NCBI RefSeq assembly: GCF_018688455.1
Contig: NZ_CP061319.1
Location: 186,001-250,000, forward strand
Length of the DNA stretch: 64,000 nt
Direction: 5' to 3'
Source: Polynucleobacter sp. AM-7D1
GTDB lineage: Bacteria > Pseudomonadota > Gammaproteobacteria > Burkholderiales > Burkholderiaceae
This document shows positions 41,477 to 50,929 of this stretch, piece by piece. The notes below the pieces were generated by a model. That model was given only the letters and a program-made list of their open reading frames with translations, did no database searches and had not been told where the DNA came from. Positions within the stretch are counted from its first letter, which is position 1; each line of letters starts with the position of its first letter. A program made the translations under genes and the position numbers.

Positions 41477-41902
41477 ATGGGTAACGCATATTTATGGACT
41501 AAGACACTTCACATTGTCTTGATTGCCTCTTGGTTCGCAGGCTTGTTTTATCTCCCACGTATTTTTGTGAACCTGGCGGATGAGAAAAATCCTGAAGTCT
41601 ATGCACGTCTTCTCGGTATGGCTGATCGCCTCTTTCGCTTTATGACCATTTTGGCAGTACCTGCAGTCTTGTTGGGCCTGACACTTTGGCTGCATTTTAA
41701 GATTGGTGCCGGTGAGGTTTGGATGCATGCCAAATTTTTCTTTGTCATCTTGGTTATTGGTTATCACCATGCTTGTTGGGGCTTGCTCAAAAAGTTCCGT
41801 AATGGTGTTAATGCCCGCTCTGGAGTTTGGTATCGCTGGTTTAATGAAGTGCCTGTGATCCTTTTATTGATCGTGACAGCCTTAGTCGTGATCAAGCCTT
41901 AA
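41477..41902 (+). CDS. hemJ: Protoporphyrinogen IX oxidase HemJ
   Basis: 141-residue inner-membrane protein with four hydrophobic helices. The HIVLIASWFAGLFYLPRIFV start (conserved His), a second WMHAKFFFVILVIGYHHACW segment and its length match the HemJ (former UPF0093) family, the protoporphyrinogen oxidase of many proteobacteria lacking HemG and HemY. hemL lies 1.8 kb downstream, consistent with heme synthesis. Confidence 0.92.
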   Translation: MGNAYLWTKTLHIVLIASWFAGLFYLPRIFVNLADEKNPEVYARLLGMADRLFRFMTILAVPAVLLGLTLWLHFKIGAGEVWMHAKFFFVILVIGYHHACWGLLKKFRNGVNARSGVWYRWFNEVPVILLLIVTALVVIKP

Positions 41903-41972
41903 TGCTGACACCTAAGTAATTGTTTAATTGTTTTGATGATTTTTTACTTCACCTTTTTAGATTGCTAGCTCC

Positions 41973-43439
41973 ATGAGATTTTTTGTTGTTTGTCCAGGTG
42001 GACTGGAAGTGCCTCTTGCACAAGAGCTAGCAAGTATTGCGCAGCGCCCTGACTGCAAGGCTCTGGGCGCTTGGGTGATTGATCCAACACCAACTAGCCC
42101 TACAGGTGGTATAGGCTTGGCAGCCCCTATCTCTGCAACGATGGCATTGAACTTGCATTCACGAATTGCAAGTCGCGTACTGTTGCAGATGGCGGAATCG
42201 CCATACCGCCAGGAGGAGGATTTGTATAAGCTGGCCAGTGGTTTGGCTTGGGAGGAATGGTTTTCTTCTAAGCAAACCCTTCGAGTAGATGTGACTGCTC
42301 ATCGCTCCCCACTTAAGAGTCTGAATTTTGCAACCTTGAAAATTAAGGATGCGATTGTCGATCGCCTGCGTGATGTCACTGGTGATCGCCCAAGCATTGA
42401 TACCGCGTTTCCGGATGTGCGTGTGCAGGCCCATCTAACGGCCACTCATGCCACGATCTATTTGGATACTTCTGGCGAGGCCTTATTTAAACGTGGCTGG
42501 CGTGATGAAAAAGGTGATGCCCCTTTAAAAGAAAATCTTGCAGCAGGCATTCTGTCAATTACTGGCTGGAAACCCTCCCAAACTTTATTTGATCCGATGT
42601 GCGGTAGCGGTACCTTTTTGATTGAGGCTGCACAAATGGCTTTAGCTATTCCGCCAGGAGCCATTCGAGCGGGAATGTATGGCGATGATGCAAAGCCAAG
42701 TCGCTTGGCTTATCGTCCATTAGTGACTTCAGCTCATGGCTTTGGGTTTCAAAGACTCAAGCCTTTTAACGAGGCTGCTGAGCAAAAACGATGGGGCTCT
42801 CTGAAAGACACCGCACATGCTGAAATGATGGAAAAGCGTAAGCAGTTCCCAGATTCAGAATCTTTAGGCATTAGCGGTGGCGATATTAATGAGCGTCTGG
42901 TGGCAATGTTTAAAGGTAATTGGCAGCGTGCGCAGTTACCTGGCTTACCAGTGACTCGCCAGATTGACGCCTTGGCTAGCAAACCACCATCGAATGTTAA
43001 AGAGGGTGTCATGCTCTTGAACCCTCCATATGGTGAGCGCTTAGTCATCAAAGGTGGGCGAGGTCAGGATCGTGCTGCAGGCGGTGATATGGAGCCTGAC
43101 TCCTATGAGCAAGCTGAAGAGCCAGAAGATCGCTACGCCTTTAATTTGGAAACAGGTCGTCAGAGCGCTAAACGTTCGAGCCGCGAGTCTCTCAAAAAGT
43201 TGCAAGCTCAGGAAGAGCAAGATCCAAAATTTGTTGAGTTCTTGAGACAATTTGGTCAGTACCTTAAGGATGCTTTTGGTGGTTGGAATGTCTTTGTACT
43301 CACAGCAGACATGTCCTTACCAGGGCAGTTGCGTATTAAGGAATCCAAGCGCACTCCTTTATTTAACGGTCCGTTGGAATGCAGGCTGTTTAAGTTTGAG
43401 ATGCATCAAAAACGCGATGCTGCAGCGGATTTAAAATAA
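41973..43439 (+). CDS. THUMP-domain class I rRNA/tRNA methyltransferase (RlmL N-terminal type)
   Basis: 488 residues: ferredoxin-like/THUMP N-terminal part (1-~160) and a Rossmann methyltransferase with LFDPMCGSGTFLIEAAQMA (SAM) and the MLLNPPYGERL catalytic NPPY motif. The type corresponds to the N-terminal half of RlmKL (23S rRNA m2G2445). An inserted polar region (about 365-410) before the final domain is charged and looks disordered; the RlmK half is absent. The precise target is inferred. Confidence 0.88.
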   Translation: MRFFVVCPGGLEVPLAQELASIAQRPDCKALGAWVIDPTPTSPTGGIGLAAPISATMALNLHSRIASRVLLQMAESPYRQEEDLYKLASGLAWEEWFSSKQTLRVDVTAHRSPLKSLNFATLKIKDAIVDRLRDVTGDRPSIDTAFPDVRVQAHLTATHATIYLDTSGEALFKRGWRDEKGDAPLKENLAAGILSITGWKPSQTLFDPMCGSGTFLIEAAQMALAIPPGAIRAGMYGDDAKPSRLAYRPLVTSAHGFGFQRLKPFNEAAEQKRWGSLKDTAHAEMMEKRKQFPDSESLGISGGDINERLVAMFKGNWQRAQLPGLPVTRQIDALASKPPSNVKEGVMLLNPPYGERLVIKGGRGQDRAAGGDMEPDSYEQAEEPEDRYAFNLETGRQSAKRSSRESLKKLQAQEEQDPKFVEFLRQFGQYLKDAFGGWNVFVLTADMSLPGQLRIKESKRTPLFNGPLECRLFKFEMHQKRDAAADLK

Positions 43440-43464
43440 AAAAATATCTACAAGGAAGACAGCG

Positions 43465-43635
43465 ATGGAATTTAAAACATACATGTGTTTAATTTGCGGT
43501 TGGGTTTATGACGAAGCTGCTGGCCTACCGGAAGAGGGTATTGCACCAGGCACCCTTTGGAAAGACGTGCCTATGAACTGGACTTGTCCTGAGTGCGGCG
43601 CACGTAAAGAAGACTTTGAGATGATGGCGATCTAA
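43465..43635 (+). CDS. Rubredoxin
   Basis: 56-residue protein. Two Cys pairs bind one iron: MCLICGWVYDEAAGLPEEG and WTCPECGARKEDFEMM, with the GIAPGTLWKDVP centre typical of rubredoxins. RBS is AAGGAAG at 43452-43458. It is a small cytoplasmic one-electron carrier; the partner is unknown. A rubredoxin beside hemL is common in betaproteobacteria and Pseudomonas. 25 bp after the methyltransferase. Confidence 0.96.
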   Translation: MEFKTYMCLICGWVYDEAAGLPEEGIAPGTLWKDVPMNWTCPECGARKEDFEMMAI

Positions 43636-43689
43636 TCGCCCCGAATTAATCAATTACTAAAAATACTTTAGCGAAAGCAGGACAGCATC

Positions 43690-44982
43690 TTGGGACAAAA
43701 CGATATCTTATTTGAGCGTGCGCAAAAGACCATTCCGGGTGGGGTGAACTCGCCAGTACGCGCTTTTCGTCAGGTGGGTGGAACACCCCGTTTTGTTGCT
43801 AAGGCTAAAGGCCCTTATTTCTGGGATGCCGAAGGTACGCGCTATATTGATTTGATTATGTCTTGGGGCCCGATGATTGCGGGCCATGCAAATCCAGAGG
43901 TAGTTGAGGCTGTGAAGCAAGCTGCAGAAACCAGCTTTAGCTATGGCGCCCCTACCGAAGGTGAAATTGAATTAGCGGAGCGCATCAGCCAGTTGGTTCC
44001 TAGTATTGAGCAAGTGCGTATGGTCTCAAGTGGAACTGAAGCAACGATGAGCGCCTTGCGTCTTGCGCGTGGTTATACAGGGCGTGATCTTATTATTAAA
44101 TTTGAAGGCTGTTATCACGGCCATGCTGATAGCTTGCTGGTTAAGGCAGGCTCCGGCCTCTTGACCTTTGCAGACTCCACTCAAAATGCCCCGTCATCTG
44201 GTGGCGTGCCACATGATTTAGTGAAACATACCTTGGTGTTGCCATACAACGATGTGGCAGCAGTAAAGGAAGTATTTGAAAGGCAGGGCAATCAGATTGC
44301 AGCAGTCATTATTGAGCCGATTGCCGGCAACATGAATCTGATTAAACCTTCAAAAGAATTTTTATCGACGCTGCGTCAGCTAACTAGCCAGCATGGCAGT
44401 GTGTTGATTTACGACGAAGTAATGACAGGCTTCAGGGTTGCTTTAGGTGGCGCTCAATCTCTGCAAGGCATTACTCCTGACCTCACTTGCCTTGGCAAGG
44501 TGATGGGCGGCGGCATGCCGATGGCTGCGTTTGGCGGTAAAAAAGAAATCATGTCTAAGCTCGCTCCGCTGGGCAATGTATATCAGGCTGGTACCTTGTC
44601 AGGCAACCCAGTGGCCGTAGCAGCAGGCTTAAAAACCTTGGAGATTATTTCTAGAGAAGGTTTCTATGAGTGTTTGACTGGTCAAACCGAAAAGCTCATG
44701 GCTGGATTAAAGCTGGCTGCGGATGAAGCGGGCGTACCGTTTTCTGTGGATAGTGTTGGCGGTATGTTCGGCTTTTACTTTGCCAATGAAGTCCCCACTT
44801 CTTTTGAAGCGGTGACTAAAACTGATATCGAAGCGTTCAAGAAATTCTTCCACTTAATGCTAGATCAAGGTGTTTACCTTGCACCATCAGCATATGAAGC
44901 TGGATTTACCTCTATTACTCATGACAATGCAGTGCTGGAAGAGATCATTGCTGCAGCAAAAACTGCATTTAAGAAGCTGTAA
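43690..44982 (+). CDS. hemL: Glutamate-1-semialdehyde 2,1-aminomutase
   Basis: 430 residues; PLP enzyme forming 5-aminolevulinate in the C5 heme pathway. [17 protein letters not shown] start, [31 protein letters not shown], and the PLP Lys in [17 protein letters not shown]. The start codon is TTG with AGGA 7 bp before it (43679-43682); no better start exists. Heme genes hemJ and hemL lie within 3.5 kb. Confidence 0.97.
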   Translation: MGQNDILFERAQKTIPGGVNSPVRAFRQVGGTPRFVAKAKGPYFWDAEGTRYIDLIMSWGPMIAGHANPEVVEAVKQAAETSFSYGAPTEGEIELAERISQLVPSIEQVRMVSSGTEATMSALRLARGYTGRDLIIKFEGCYHGHADSLLVKAGSGLLTFADSTQNAPSSGGVPHDLVKHTLVLPYNDVAAVKEVFERQGNQIAAVIIEPIAGNMNLIKPSKEFLSTLRQLTSQHGSVLIYDEVMTGFRVALGGAQSLQGITPDLTCLGKVMGGGMPMAAFGGKKEIMSKLAPLGNVYQAGTLSGNPVAVAAGLKTLEIISREGFYECLTGQTEKLMAGLKLAADEAGVPFSVDSVGGMFGFYFANEVPTSFEAVTKTDIEAFKKFFHLMLDQGVYLAPSAYEAGFTSITHDNAVLEEIIAAAKTAFKKL

Positions 44983-45018
44983 GAGAATTTACTTAGGTGC
45001 TAGTGTAGGTAGTCAGAA

Positions 45019-45858
45019 TTACATTCTGAGTGGATGGTTATAACCACCCACTTGGATAATTTCTAAATTCTTATTAGATTTGCCCGATTCTGGAATTTCC
45101 ATCGCAGTGAGCTTCCCACCCCAGACGCAACCGGTATCTAGTCCGATGACATTCTCGTGTTGCAGCAGTCCTAGAGTGGACCAGTGCCCAAAGTAAATTA
45201 GGGAGTCTTGTGTTTTTCTCTTGGGAGACTTGAACCAAGGGATATAACCCTTCGGACCATCCTCAAAACCTTCTTTACTCTCGAATTCCATTGTGCCTGT
45301 GGGAGTGCAAAAGCGAATGCGGGTTAGTGCATTAGTAATAACGCGTAAACGTTCATAACCTTTAAGGGAGTTATTCCACTTAGCTGGAGTGTTGCCATAC
45401 ATATTCGCTAAAAAATCTTTATAGGATTTTTTGCGGAGTGCCTTTTCTACTTCTTGTGCGCATTCAATTGTTTGCTGCAGATCCCATTGAGGCAAAACCC
45501 CAGCATGAACTGTTAAAACTTTTCCATTACTAAGAGCCATTGGCCGATGGCGTAACCAATGAATTAATTCAGCTTTATCTGGAGCATCTAGGATGGGTTG
45601 AACAGTATCGAGTCCCTTGGTTTTGCGAATGCCCGCATCTACGGCTAGCAAATGTAGGTCATGATTTCCCAAAATGCATTCAATACGCCTCTCTTCTTGC
45701 AATTGTTTGAGATAACGCAAAGCGCCCAAAGAGTCTGGGCCGCGATTGACGAGGTCTCCCAAAAAAATCATCTTAGATTGAGTGGGGAGTTTTTTGACGA
45801 GCGCCTTCAAGGATGGTGCGCACCCTTGAATATCACCGACGGCATAGATCTTGCTCAT
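45019..45858 (-). CDS. apaH: Symmetrical bis(5'-nucleosyl)-tetraphosphatase
   Basis: 279 residues; splits Ap4A to two ADP and removes Np4 caps from RNA. Metallophosphatase motifs: YAVGDIQGC, FLGDLVNRGPDSLGALRYL, ILGNHDLHLLAV, FGHWSTLGL and GLDTGCVWGGKLTAM. Converges on hemL with 36 bp between stops. Confidence 0.97.
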   Translation of the reverse strand: MSKIYAVGDIQGCAPSLKALVKKLPTQSKMIFLGDLVNRGPDSLGALRYLKQLQEERRIECILGNHDLHLLAVDAGIRKTKGLDTVQPILDAPDKAELIHWLRHRPMALSNGKVLTVHAGVLPQWDLQQTIECAQEVEKALRKKSYKDFLANMYGNTPAKWNNSLKGYERLRVITNALTRIRFCTPTGTMEFESKEGFEDGPKGYIPWFKSPKRKTQDSLIYFGHWSTLGLLQHENVIGLDTGCVWGGKLTAMEIPESGKSNKNLEIIQVGGYNHPLRM

Positions 45859-45894
45859 ACCCTATCTTAAAGCGGAACGAACTAAAGCCCGTAA

Positions 45895-47385
45895 TTAAGT
45901 TGCCGAATCCTCAGAAGTTACTTTTTTAATAACGCTATAGCGCACCAAGGTCTTTTTGCGTGCTTCATCATGATTAACAACTGGTAGGGGGTAGTCACGA
46001 CCCAGCAGAATGCCGGCAGCCTCTAGTTCAATATGTCCGGCTTCCCAAGGTGCATGAATGGATTTCTTGGAGAGTTTGTCTAGTTGGGGTAAATAGCGAC
46101 GGATAAATTTTCCCTCGGGATCAAACTTCTGGGATTGGGTAATCGGATTAAAGATGCGGAAGTAGGGCTGTGCATCACACCCTGAAGAGGATGCCCATTG
46201 CCAGCCACCATTATTAGAAGATAGCTCAAAGTCATTGAGGTGTTTTGCAAAATACATTTCACCCCAGCGCCAATCAATCCCCAAGTCTTTAGTAAGAAAG
46301 CTGGCAACTACCATGCGTAGGCGGTTATGCATATAGCCACTTTGGTTGAGCTGACACATGGCAGCATCTACTAATGGGTAACCCGTTTTGCCATCACACC
46401 AAGCTTTAAATAATTTCTTAGCAGTAGCACCACTTTCCCATTCGATATTGTCGTAGTCTGGCTTGAATGCTGCACCTTCGGCAAGGCGTGGGTGATTGGC
46501 CAGAATCATGAAATAAAAATCACGCCAGATCAACTCGCTTAACCAAATCGTCGCACCCATGCTGCCTGCTAGCATGCGACGATGTGCCTCGCGTACTAAG
46601 CCCCTAATGGATAGCATGCCAAAGCGCAGATGGGTAGATAGATAGCTCACCCCTTTAATGGCTGGGAAGTCACGACCGATTTGGTATTGATCGATGCGGT
46701 GCAGAAAATCCTCTAAGAAACTCTGGCCACCCTCTGATCCTGGTGGAAGGTAGGTCTCAATACCTGTGGGGCTAAAGCCCATAAACTCTAGTGAGGGGAA
46801 AGAGGTCTCCAGAGTTTTTGGGATGGCTACGAACTGTCCTTTTTTAGGTGTGCAGTCATAGGCAGCAATATCTTTATCTTGTAGCGTCTTGAGCCAATTA
46901 TTTTTATAAGGCGTAAAGATGGAGAACACGGTATTGGAGTTGGTAATAATTTCTTTTTTCTCAAAGATGACTTGATCCTTAAAGGTCTCCAATTCAATAC
47001 CGAGCTTCTCTAATAATCTGGCAACAGAGGCATCACGCGCAATTGCTGATGGTTCGTAGTCATGATTGGTGTAAACGGCATTAACACCCAATGTCTCCGT
47101 AATTTTCGGAATGCAGGTAGTGGGCTTGCCAAACTGAACAATGAGACCGCCACCTTGATTGCGTAATTGCTCATCGATTTGCTTCAGACCTTGCCATATA
47201 AAGTCCACCCGGCGATCATGTTTGAGACCGCTTGCATCTAGATCTTCAGACTTCAGCGGATCCAGAATATCGGTATCGAAGATAAACGCTAGCCAAACCT
47301 GAGCATTATTTTTTAGGGCGTGATGAAGCGCTGCATTGTCATAGAGACGCAGGTCACGACGGAGCCAAACGAGAGCTTTTTGCAT
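45895..47385 (-). CDS. phrB: Deoxyribodipyrimidine photolyase
   Basis: 496-residue class I CPD photolyase, repairing UV-made pyrimidine dimers with blue light. The antenna-binding N-terminal domain starts LVWLRRDLRLYDNAAL; the FAD domain has KTGYPLVDAAMCQLNQSGYM, NRLRMVVASFLTKDL, and the tryptophan-rich NNGGWQWASSSGCDAQPYFR. Fits a freshwater surface-dwelling bacterium. A hairpin covers its RBS (see site entry). Transcribed toward apaH, 36 bp apart. Confidence 0.96.
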   Translation of the reverse strand: MQKALVWLRRDLRLYDNAALHHALKNNAQVWLAFIFDTDILDPLKSEDLDASGLKHDRRVDFIWQGLKQIDEQLRNQGGGLIVQFGKPTTCIPKITETLGVNAVYTNHDYEPSAIARDASVARLLEKLGIELETFKDQVIFEKKEIITNSNTVFSIFTPYKNNWLKTLQDKDIAAYDCTPKKGQFVAIPKTLETSFPSLEFMGFSPTGIETYLPPGSEGGQSFLEDFLHRIDQYQIGRDFPAIKGVSYLSTHLRFGMLSIRGLVREAHRRMLAGSMGATIWLSELIWRDFYFMILANHPRLAEGAAFKPDYDNIEWESGATAKKLFKAWCDGKTGYPLVDAAMCQLNQSGYMHNRLRMVVASFLTKDLGIDWRWGEMYFAKHLNDFELSSNNGGWQWASSSGCDAQPYFRIFNPITQSQKFDPEGKFIRRYLPQLDKLSKKSIHAPWEAGHIELEAAGILLGRDYPLPVVNHDEARKKTLVRYSVIKKVTSEDSAT

Positions 47386-47403
47386 AGCCCCTATATTAGG
47401 GCT
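47386..47403 (-). promoter_or_regulatory. Hairpin over the phrB ribosome binding site
   Basis: On the minus strand AGCCCT...AGGGGCT ends directly at the phrB ATG. The 3' arm includes the only Shine-Dalgarno-like run (AGGGG). The stem is 5-6 bp with a one-base bulge and an AATAT loop, so it could lower or condition translation. Confidence 0.4.
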
Positions 47404-47463
47404 TATTCAAGAGCTTCGCTTGGCTTGCGAGTAATATTCTGCTTATTAATAGACTACTAATTT

Positions 47464-48282
47464 ATGGATACTTTATTTTTCGTTTTTTCAAAATTGGTGC
47501 AGTTTTGCATTGAGCCCCTGAACTGGGTAATTGTTTTTGTGGCGCTCAGTCTGCTATTTTTAAGTCTTAGAAAACCCCATCTATGTAAACGATTCTTGCT
47601 TTTTGCTTTGGCGGACTTATTGCTGGTTGGGTGGTTGCCAACTTCTGAAGTCTTTTTAAGGACTCTTGAAGATAGTGTTCCTAAGGCTCAGCTTGCTCAG
47701 ATGTCGGAGGCAGACTTTGGTGGGATCATTATTTTGGGCGGCGCCATTGAGGGTGGCGAGATTGCAGTAGATCGTGGTGAGGTATCAATTTATTCTGCTG
47801 CTGAGCGAGTCACCAAGGCCTTTGAGCTTATTCGTAAGTATCCCGATCTACCTTTTATCTTTAGCGGCTTCTCTAATCGCCTCTCTCCGATAGGAGTATC
47901 TGAGGCGGATGCCTTCAAACAGCTGGTAGCGGAGCAGGGCTTGCTAGACAGAAATGCCCATTATGAAAACCAATCCCGCAATACCTATGAAAATGTCATA
48001 TTGATGAAGCCCATGATCTTGGATTTAGGAGCTAGGGGCATCAAAGAGGCTGATGCGCCCCCAAAACCTTGGCTTTTGATTACTTCGGCATCACATATGT
48101 ATCGATCGGTAAAGATTTTCCAAAAACAAGGGATTTCGGTAATTCCCGTTTCGGTGGATTACCAAACGGGAAATCGATTGAATTGGAGCTCATTTGATCT
48201 GATGGAGGGGGGTAAGCTGTGGAATAACTTCCTGCATGAGGCGGTGGGGCTTCTAGCCTACTGGATCACTGGAAAGATCTAA
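47464..48282 (+). CDS. YdcF/ElyC-family (DUF218) membrane protein
   Basis: 272 residues. Two N-terminal transmembrane segments (about 18-34 and 42-60), then a DUF218 domain: GGIIILGGAIEGGEIA, FIFSGFSNRL, ENQSRNTYENVILM and LLITSASHMYRSVKIF. ElyC in E. coli influences lipid carrier use in envelope synthesis, but the biochemical role of the family is unsettled. 32 bp before yqgE, so it may be the first gene of the pyrimidine cluster. Confidence 0.85.
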   Translation: MDTLFFVFSKLVQFCIEPLNWVIVFVALSLLFLSLRKPHLCKRFLLFALADLLLVGWLPTSEVFLRTLEDSVPKAQLAQMSEADFGGIIILGGAIEGGEIAVDRGEVSIYSAAERVTKAFELIRKYPDLPFIFSGFSNRLSPIGVSEADAFKQLVAEQGLLDRNAHYENQSRNTYENVILMKPMILDLGARGIKEADAPPKPWLLITSASHMYRSVKIFQKQGISVIPVSVDYQTGNRLNWSSFDLMEGGKLWNNFLHEAVGLLAYWITGKI

Positions 48283-48314
48283 CTAGGGCAGGGAATTCGG
48301 TAAAATAAACTCAC

Positions 48315-48980
48315 ATGAACACGGCTAAAAAAGCCCCTGTGGGTAAGGCTGCAACACCCACCCAGACTTCCCAGACTTTTGCTGCTGGGTCCTCAATTGC
48401 TTATTCTGCTGATCATCTAGCAAACCAATTCCTAATTGCCATGCCTGGCATGGTCGACCCCAACTTTGCGGGTTCAGTCATTTATCTTTTTGAGCATACC
48501 GAGCGAGGCGCAATGGGCTTGGTGATTAATCGCCCGACTGAGCTCGATATGGGTGCCTTATTTGAAAAAATTGAGGTCAAGCTGGAGGCTGAGCCAGTAT
48601 CTGAACAGCCGGTCTATTTTGGTGGTCCAGTGCAGATCGAACGTGGTTTTGTCTTGCATGAACCCAGCACAGAGGTGGCTTATAGCTCCTCTTTGGCCGT
48701 TCCAGGCGGTTTGACTATGACAACGTCTAAGGATGTGCTTGAGGCCGTGGCAACAGGTTCTGGACCTAGTAAATTTTTAATGACCTTGGGTTATGCGGGC
48801 TGGAGTGCTGGTCAGCTCGAAGAGGAAATCACCCTCAATGGCTGGATCAACGTTCCTTTATCCCAGCAGCAAATGATTGAGATCATTTTTAATACCCCCT
48901 CTAGCCAGCGCTACGAGAGGACGATGGGTCTTTTGGGCTTTGATTCATCCCATCTTTCTGGAGAGGCAGGGCATGCCTGA
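48315..48980 (+). CDS. yqgE: YqgE/AlgH-family protein
   Basis: 221 residues. After a low-complexity leader (~1-35) comes the family core: NQFLIAMPGMVDPNFAGSVIYLFEH, GLVINRPTELDMG, VYFGGPVQIERGFVLHE and TLGYAGWSAGQLEEEI (each known pattern of YqgE). Function unknown; the gene is conserved directly before ruvX. Its end overlaps ruvX by 8 bp. Confidence 0.93.
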   Translation: MNTAKKAPVGKAATPTQTSQTFAAGSSIAYSADHLANQFLIAMPGMVDPNFAGSVIYLFEHTERGAMGLVINRPTELDMGALFEKIEVKLEAEPVSEQPVYFGGPVQIERGFVLHEPSTEVAYSSSLAVPGGLTMTTSKDVLEAVATGSGPSKFLMTLGYAGWSAGQLEEEITLNGWINVPLSQQQMIEIIFNTPSSQRYERTMGLLGFDSSHLSGEAGHA

Positions 48981-49398
48981 AAGCATTAAGAAGGATGTGG
49001 AGTTGACAGTTATGGCCTTTGACTTCGGGACACGACGTATTGGTGTTGCTGTCGGAAATACGCTCACTTGCTTAGGGCAGCCTATTAAAACCATCGCAGA
49101 GTCATCTAGCGATGGCGCATTCAAAGTCATTGAGGGGCTTTTGAGGGAGTGGCGGCCTAATCGCCTGGTAGTTGGCTTACCTTGCCACCCTGACGGTACT
49201 GAGCATGAGATGAGTGCCAAGGCTCGCCGCTTTGGCAATCAACTGCATGGACGCTTTCAGTTGCCAGTGGAGTGGGTCGATGAGCGCTATACCTCCGCTG
49301 TTTTAGAGGGTGATCCCGATATGCGAGACAATTTGGATGCCGAGTCTGCGGCCTTGATTTTGGAGCAGTATTTCCTTGAGAAGAATTGGATTAATTGA
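48973..49398 (+). CDS. ruvX: Putative Holliday junction resolvase / pre-16S rRNA nuclease
   Basis: 141 residues, RNase H-like fold. Motifs AFDFGTRRIGVAVG, LVVGLPCHPDGTE, WVDERYTSAVLE and DAESAALILEQYF carry the catalytic acids. YqgF/RuvX is implicated in 16S rRNA 5' maturation. The frame is open to 48877, but MPESIKKDVELT at 48973 follows a good RBS (GAGAGGCAGGG) and fits family length. pyrR begins one base after its stop. Confidence 0.94.
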   Translation: MPESIKKDVELTVMAFDFGTRRIGVAVGNTLTCLGQPIKTIAESSSDGAFKVIEGLLREWRPNRLVVGLPCHPDGTEHEMSAKARRFGNQLHGRFQLPVEWVDERYTSAVLEGDPDMRDNLDAESAALILEQYFLEKNWIN

Positions 49399-49399
49399 G

Positions 49400-49906
49400 A
49401 TGAATGCAGAGCAGTCCTATCTGAAATTACTAGATACTTTGAGTCAGCGCAAAAAGGCGGGCGATTCATTTGAGTTGACCGGTCTTGCAATGGGTGGGGC
49501 TTGGATTGCAGAGCGTTTAGCTACAGATTTAAATTTTTCTCACTTTGGCATCATTAACGTGGCATTTCATCGAGATGACTATGCAGAGAAGGGCATGACA
49601 GCGCTTCGTACTGCCGGCACCATGCCTACCCATCTTCCTTTTGAGGTCAATAGCGCAAACGTGATTTTGATTGATGATGTTTTGCTCACTGGTCGTACGG
49701 TTCGTGCAGCACTCAATGAATTATTTGATTTTGGTAGACCTGCCCAGGTGGAGTTGATGGTTTTGGCAGATCGCGAGAATCGTGAATTACCAATCTCTGC
49801 TGACTTTGTAGGAGAGCAAGTGAGCGTTCCCGATAATCAAATTTTAGTTTTACAAAAAGATAATGCTGGTAAATTCAGCTTCCAATTAGAGGAGCGTGCA
49901 GCATGA
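49400..49906 (+). CDS. pyrR: Bifunctional PyrR: pyr regulator / uracil phosphoribosyltransferase
   Basis: 168 residues with the PRPP-binding motif [13 protein letters not shown] and the [11 protein letters not shown] loop. In Gram-positives PyrR binds pyr mRNA; in proteobacteria the role is less clear, and I see no attenuator in the 1-bp spacer. The frame is open from 49376, but [14 protein letters not shown] at 49400 is chosen to avoid overlap with ruvX. Coupled to pyrB by an ATGA overlap. Confidence 0.93.
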   Translation: MNAEQSYLKLLDTLSQRKKAGDSFELTGLAMGGAWIAERLATDLNFSHFGIINVAFHRDDYAEKGMTALRTAGTMPTHLPFEVNSANVILIDDVLLTGRTVRAALNELFDFGRPAQVELMVLADRENRELPISADFVGEQVSVPDNQILVLQKDNAGKFSFQLEERAA

Positions 49907-50883
49907 GCGGAATGAACGACTTAGTAAATGCCCCGGTAAATCAATTTAATGCCGCTGGTGAGTTAACTCACTTGCTCACTTTAGAGGGTTTACCAAAAGA
50001 GCAAATTCTCCACATCCTCGATACTGCACAACGGTTTGTGAGTGTGACGGATCCTGCAAGAGAAGTGAAGAAAGTACCACTACTTCGTGGCAAGAGCGTC
50101 TTCAATCTGTTCTTTGAAAACTCAACACGTACTCGCACAACTTTTGAGATAGCTGCTAAACGCTTATCGGCAGATGTCATTAACTTAGATATCTCTACAT
50201 CTTCAACTGCAAAAGGCGAAAGTCTTTTAGATACGATAGACAACTTAGTGGCAATGCAGGCAGATATATTTGTTGTGCGACATGGTGTTTCAAGGGCGCC
50301 TATTGAAATTGCGCAACACGTGCCTGCACATGTGCATGTTGTCAATGCAGGTGATGGTAGTCATCAGCATCCCACCCAGGGCTTGCTAGATATGTATACG
50401 ATGCGCCATTTCAAAAAGGACTTTAGTGGCTTGAAGATCGCAATTGTTGGTGACATCGTTCATAGCCGTGTAGCGAAATCTAATATTTGTGCCTTGAGAA
50501 CCTTGGGTTGCACTGATATTTGTGCGATTGGTCCCGAGAGTCTTTTGCCGAGCAATTTAGATATGTTGGGAGTGAAGGTTTTTCATAGTATGGAAGAGGG
50601 TTTGAAAGGTGTTGATGTTGTCATGACCTTACGTATTCAGAAGGAACGTATGGAAGTGGGTCAAGTGCCCGAGGGTGATGCATTCTTTAAGCAGTATGGC
50701 TTAACTCCGACACGTTTAGCTCTGGCGAAACCCGATGCTATTGTGATGCACCCGGGCCCCATGAACCGAGGTGTTGAAATTGACTCCGCTGTAGCAGATG
50801 GCTCCCAGTCAGTCATCCTAAACCAGGTATCCTTTGGTATTGCGGTGCGCATGGCGGTAATGTCTATTGTTGCTAGTAATTAA
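49903..50883 (+). CDS. pyrB: Aspartate carbamoyltransferase catalytic subunit
   Basis: 326 residues; commits carbamoyl phosphate to pyrimidine synthesis. [19 protein letters not shown] (carbamoyl phosphate), [11 protein letters not shown] loop, [12 protein letters not shown] and [13 protein letters not shown]. Its start overlaps the pyrR stop (ATGA). In many betaproteobacteria a pyrC-like gene follows; here the dTDP-rhamnose genes do. Confidence 0.98.
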   Translation: MSGMNDLVNAPVNQFNAAGELTHLLTLEGLPKEQILHILDTAQRFVSVTDPAREVKKVPLLRGKSVFNLFFENSTRTRTTFEIAAKRLSADVINLDISTSSTAKGESLLDTIDNLVAMQADIFVVRHGVSRAPIEIAQHVPAHVHVVNAGDGSHQHPTQGLLDMYTMRHFKKDFSGLKIAIVGDIVHSRVAKSNICALRTLGCTDICAIGPESLLPSNLDMLGVKVFHSMEEGLKGVDVVMTLRIQKERMEVGQVPEGDAFFKQYGLTPTRLALAKPDAIVMHPGPMNRGVEIDSAVADGSQSVILNQVSFGIAVRMAVMSIVASN

Positions 50884-50929
50884 TTATTCAAGCTCTACTG
50901 ACATTTTTCAAAATTTGAAGGGGCATAAA

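Noticed and set aside
48877..48972. Extended RuvX start inside yqgE
   Set aside because: Good RBS and family start at 48973.
50867..50929. Extended RfbB start inside pyrB
   Set aside because: The Rossmann strand begins at 50930 behind GAAGGGG.
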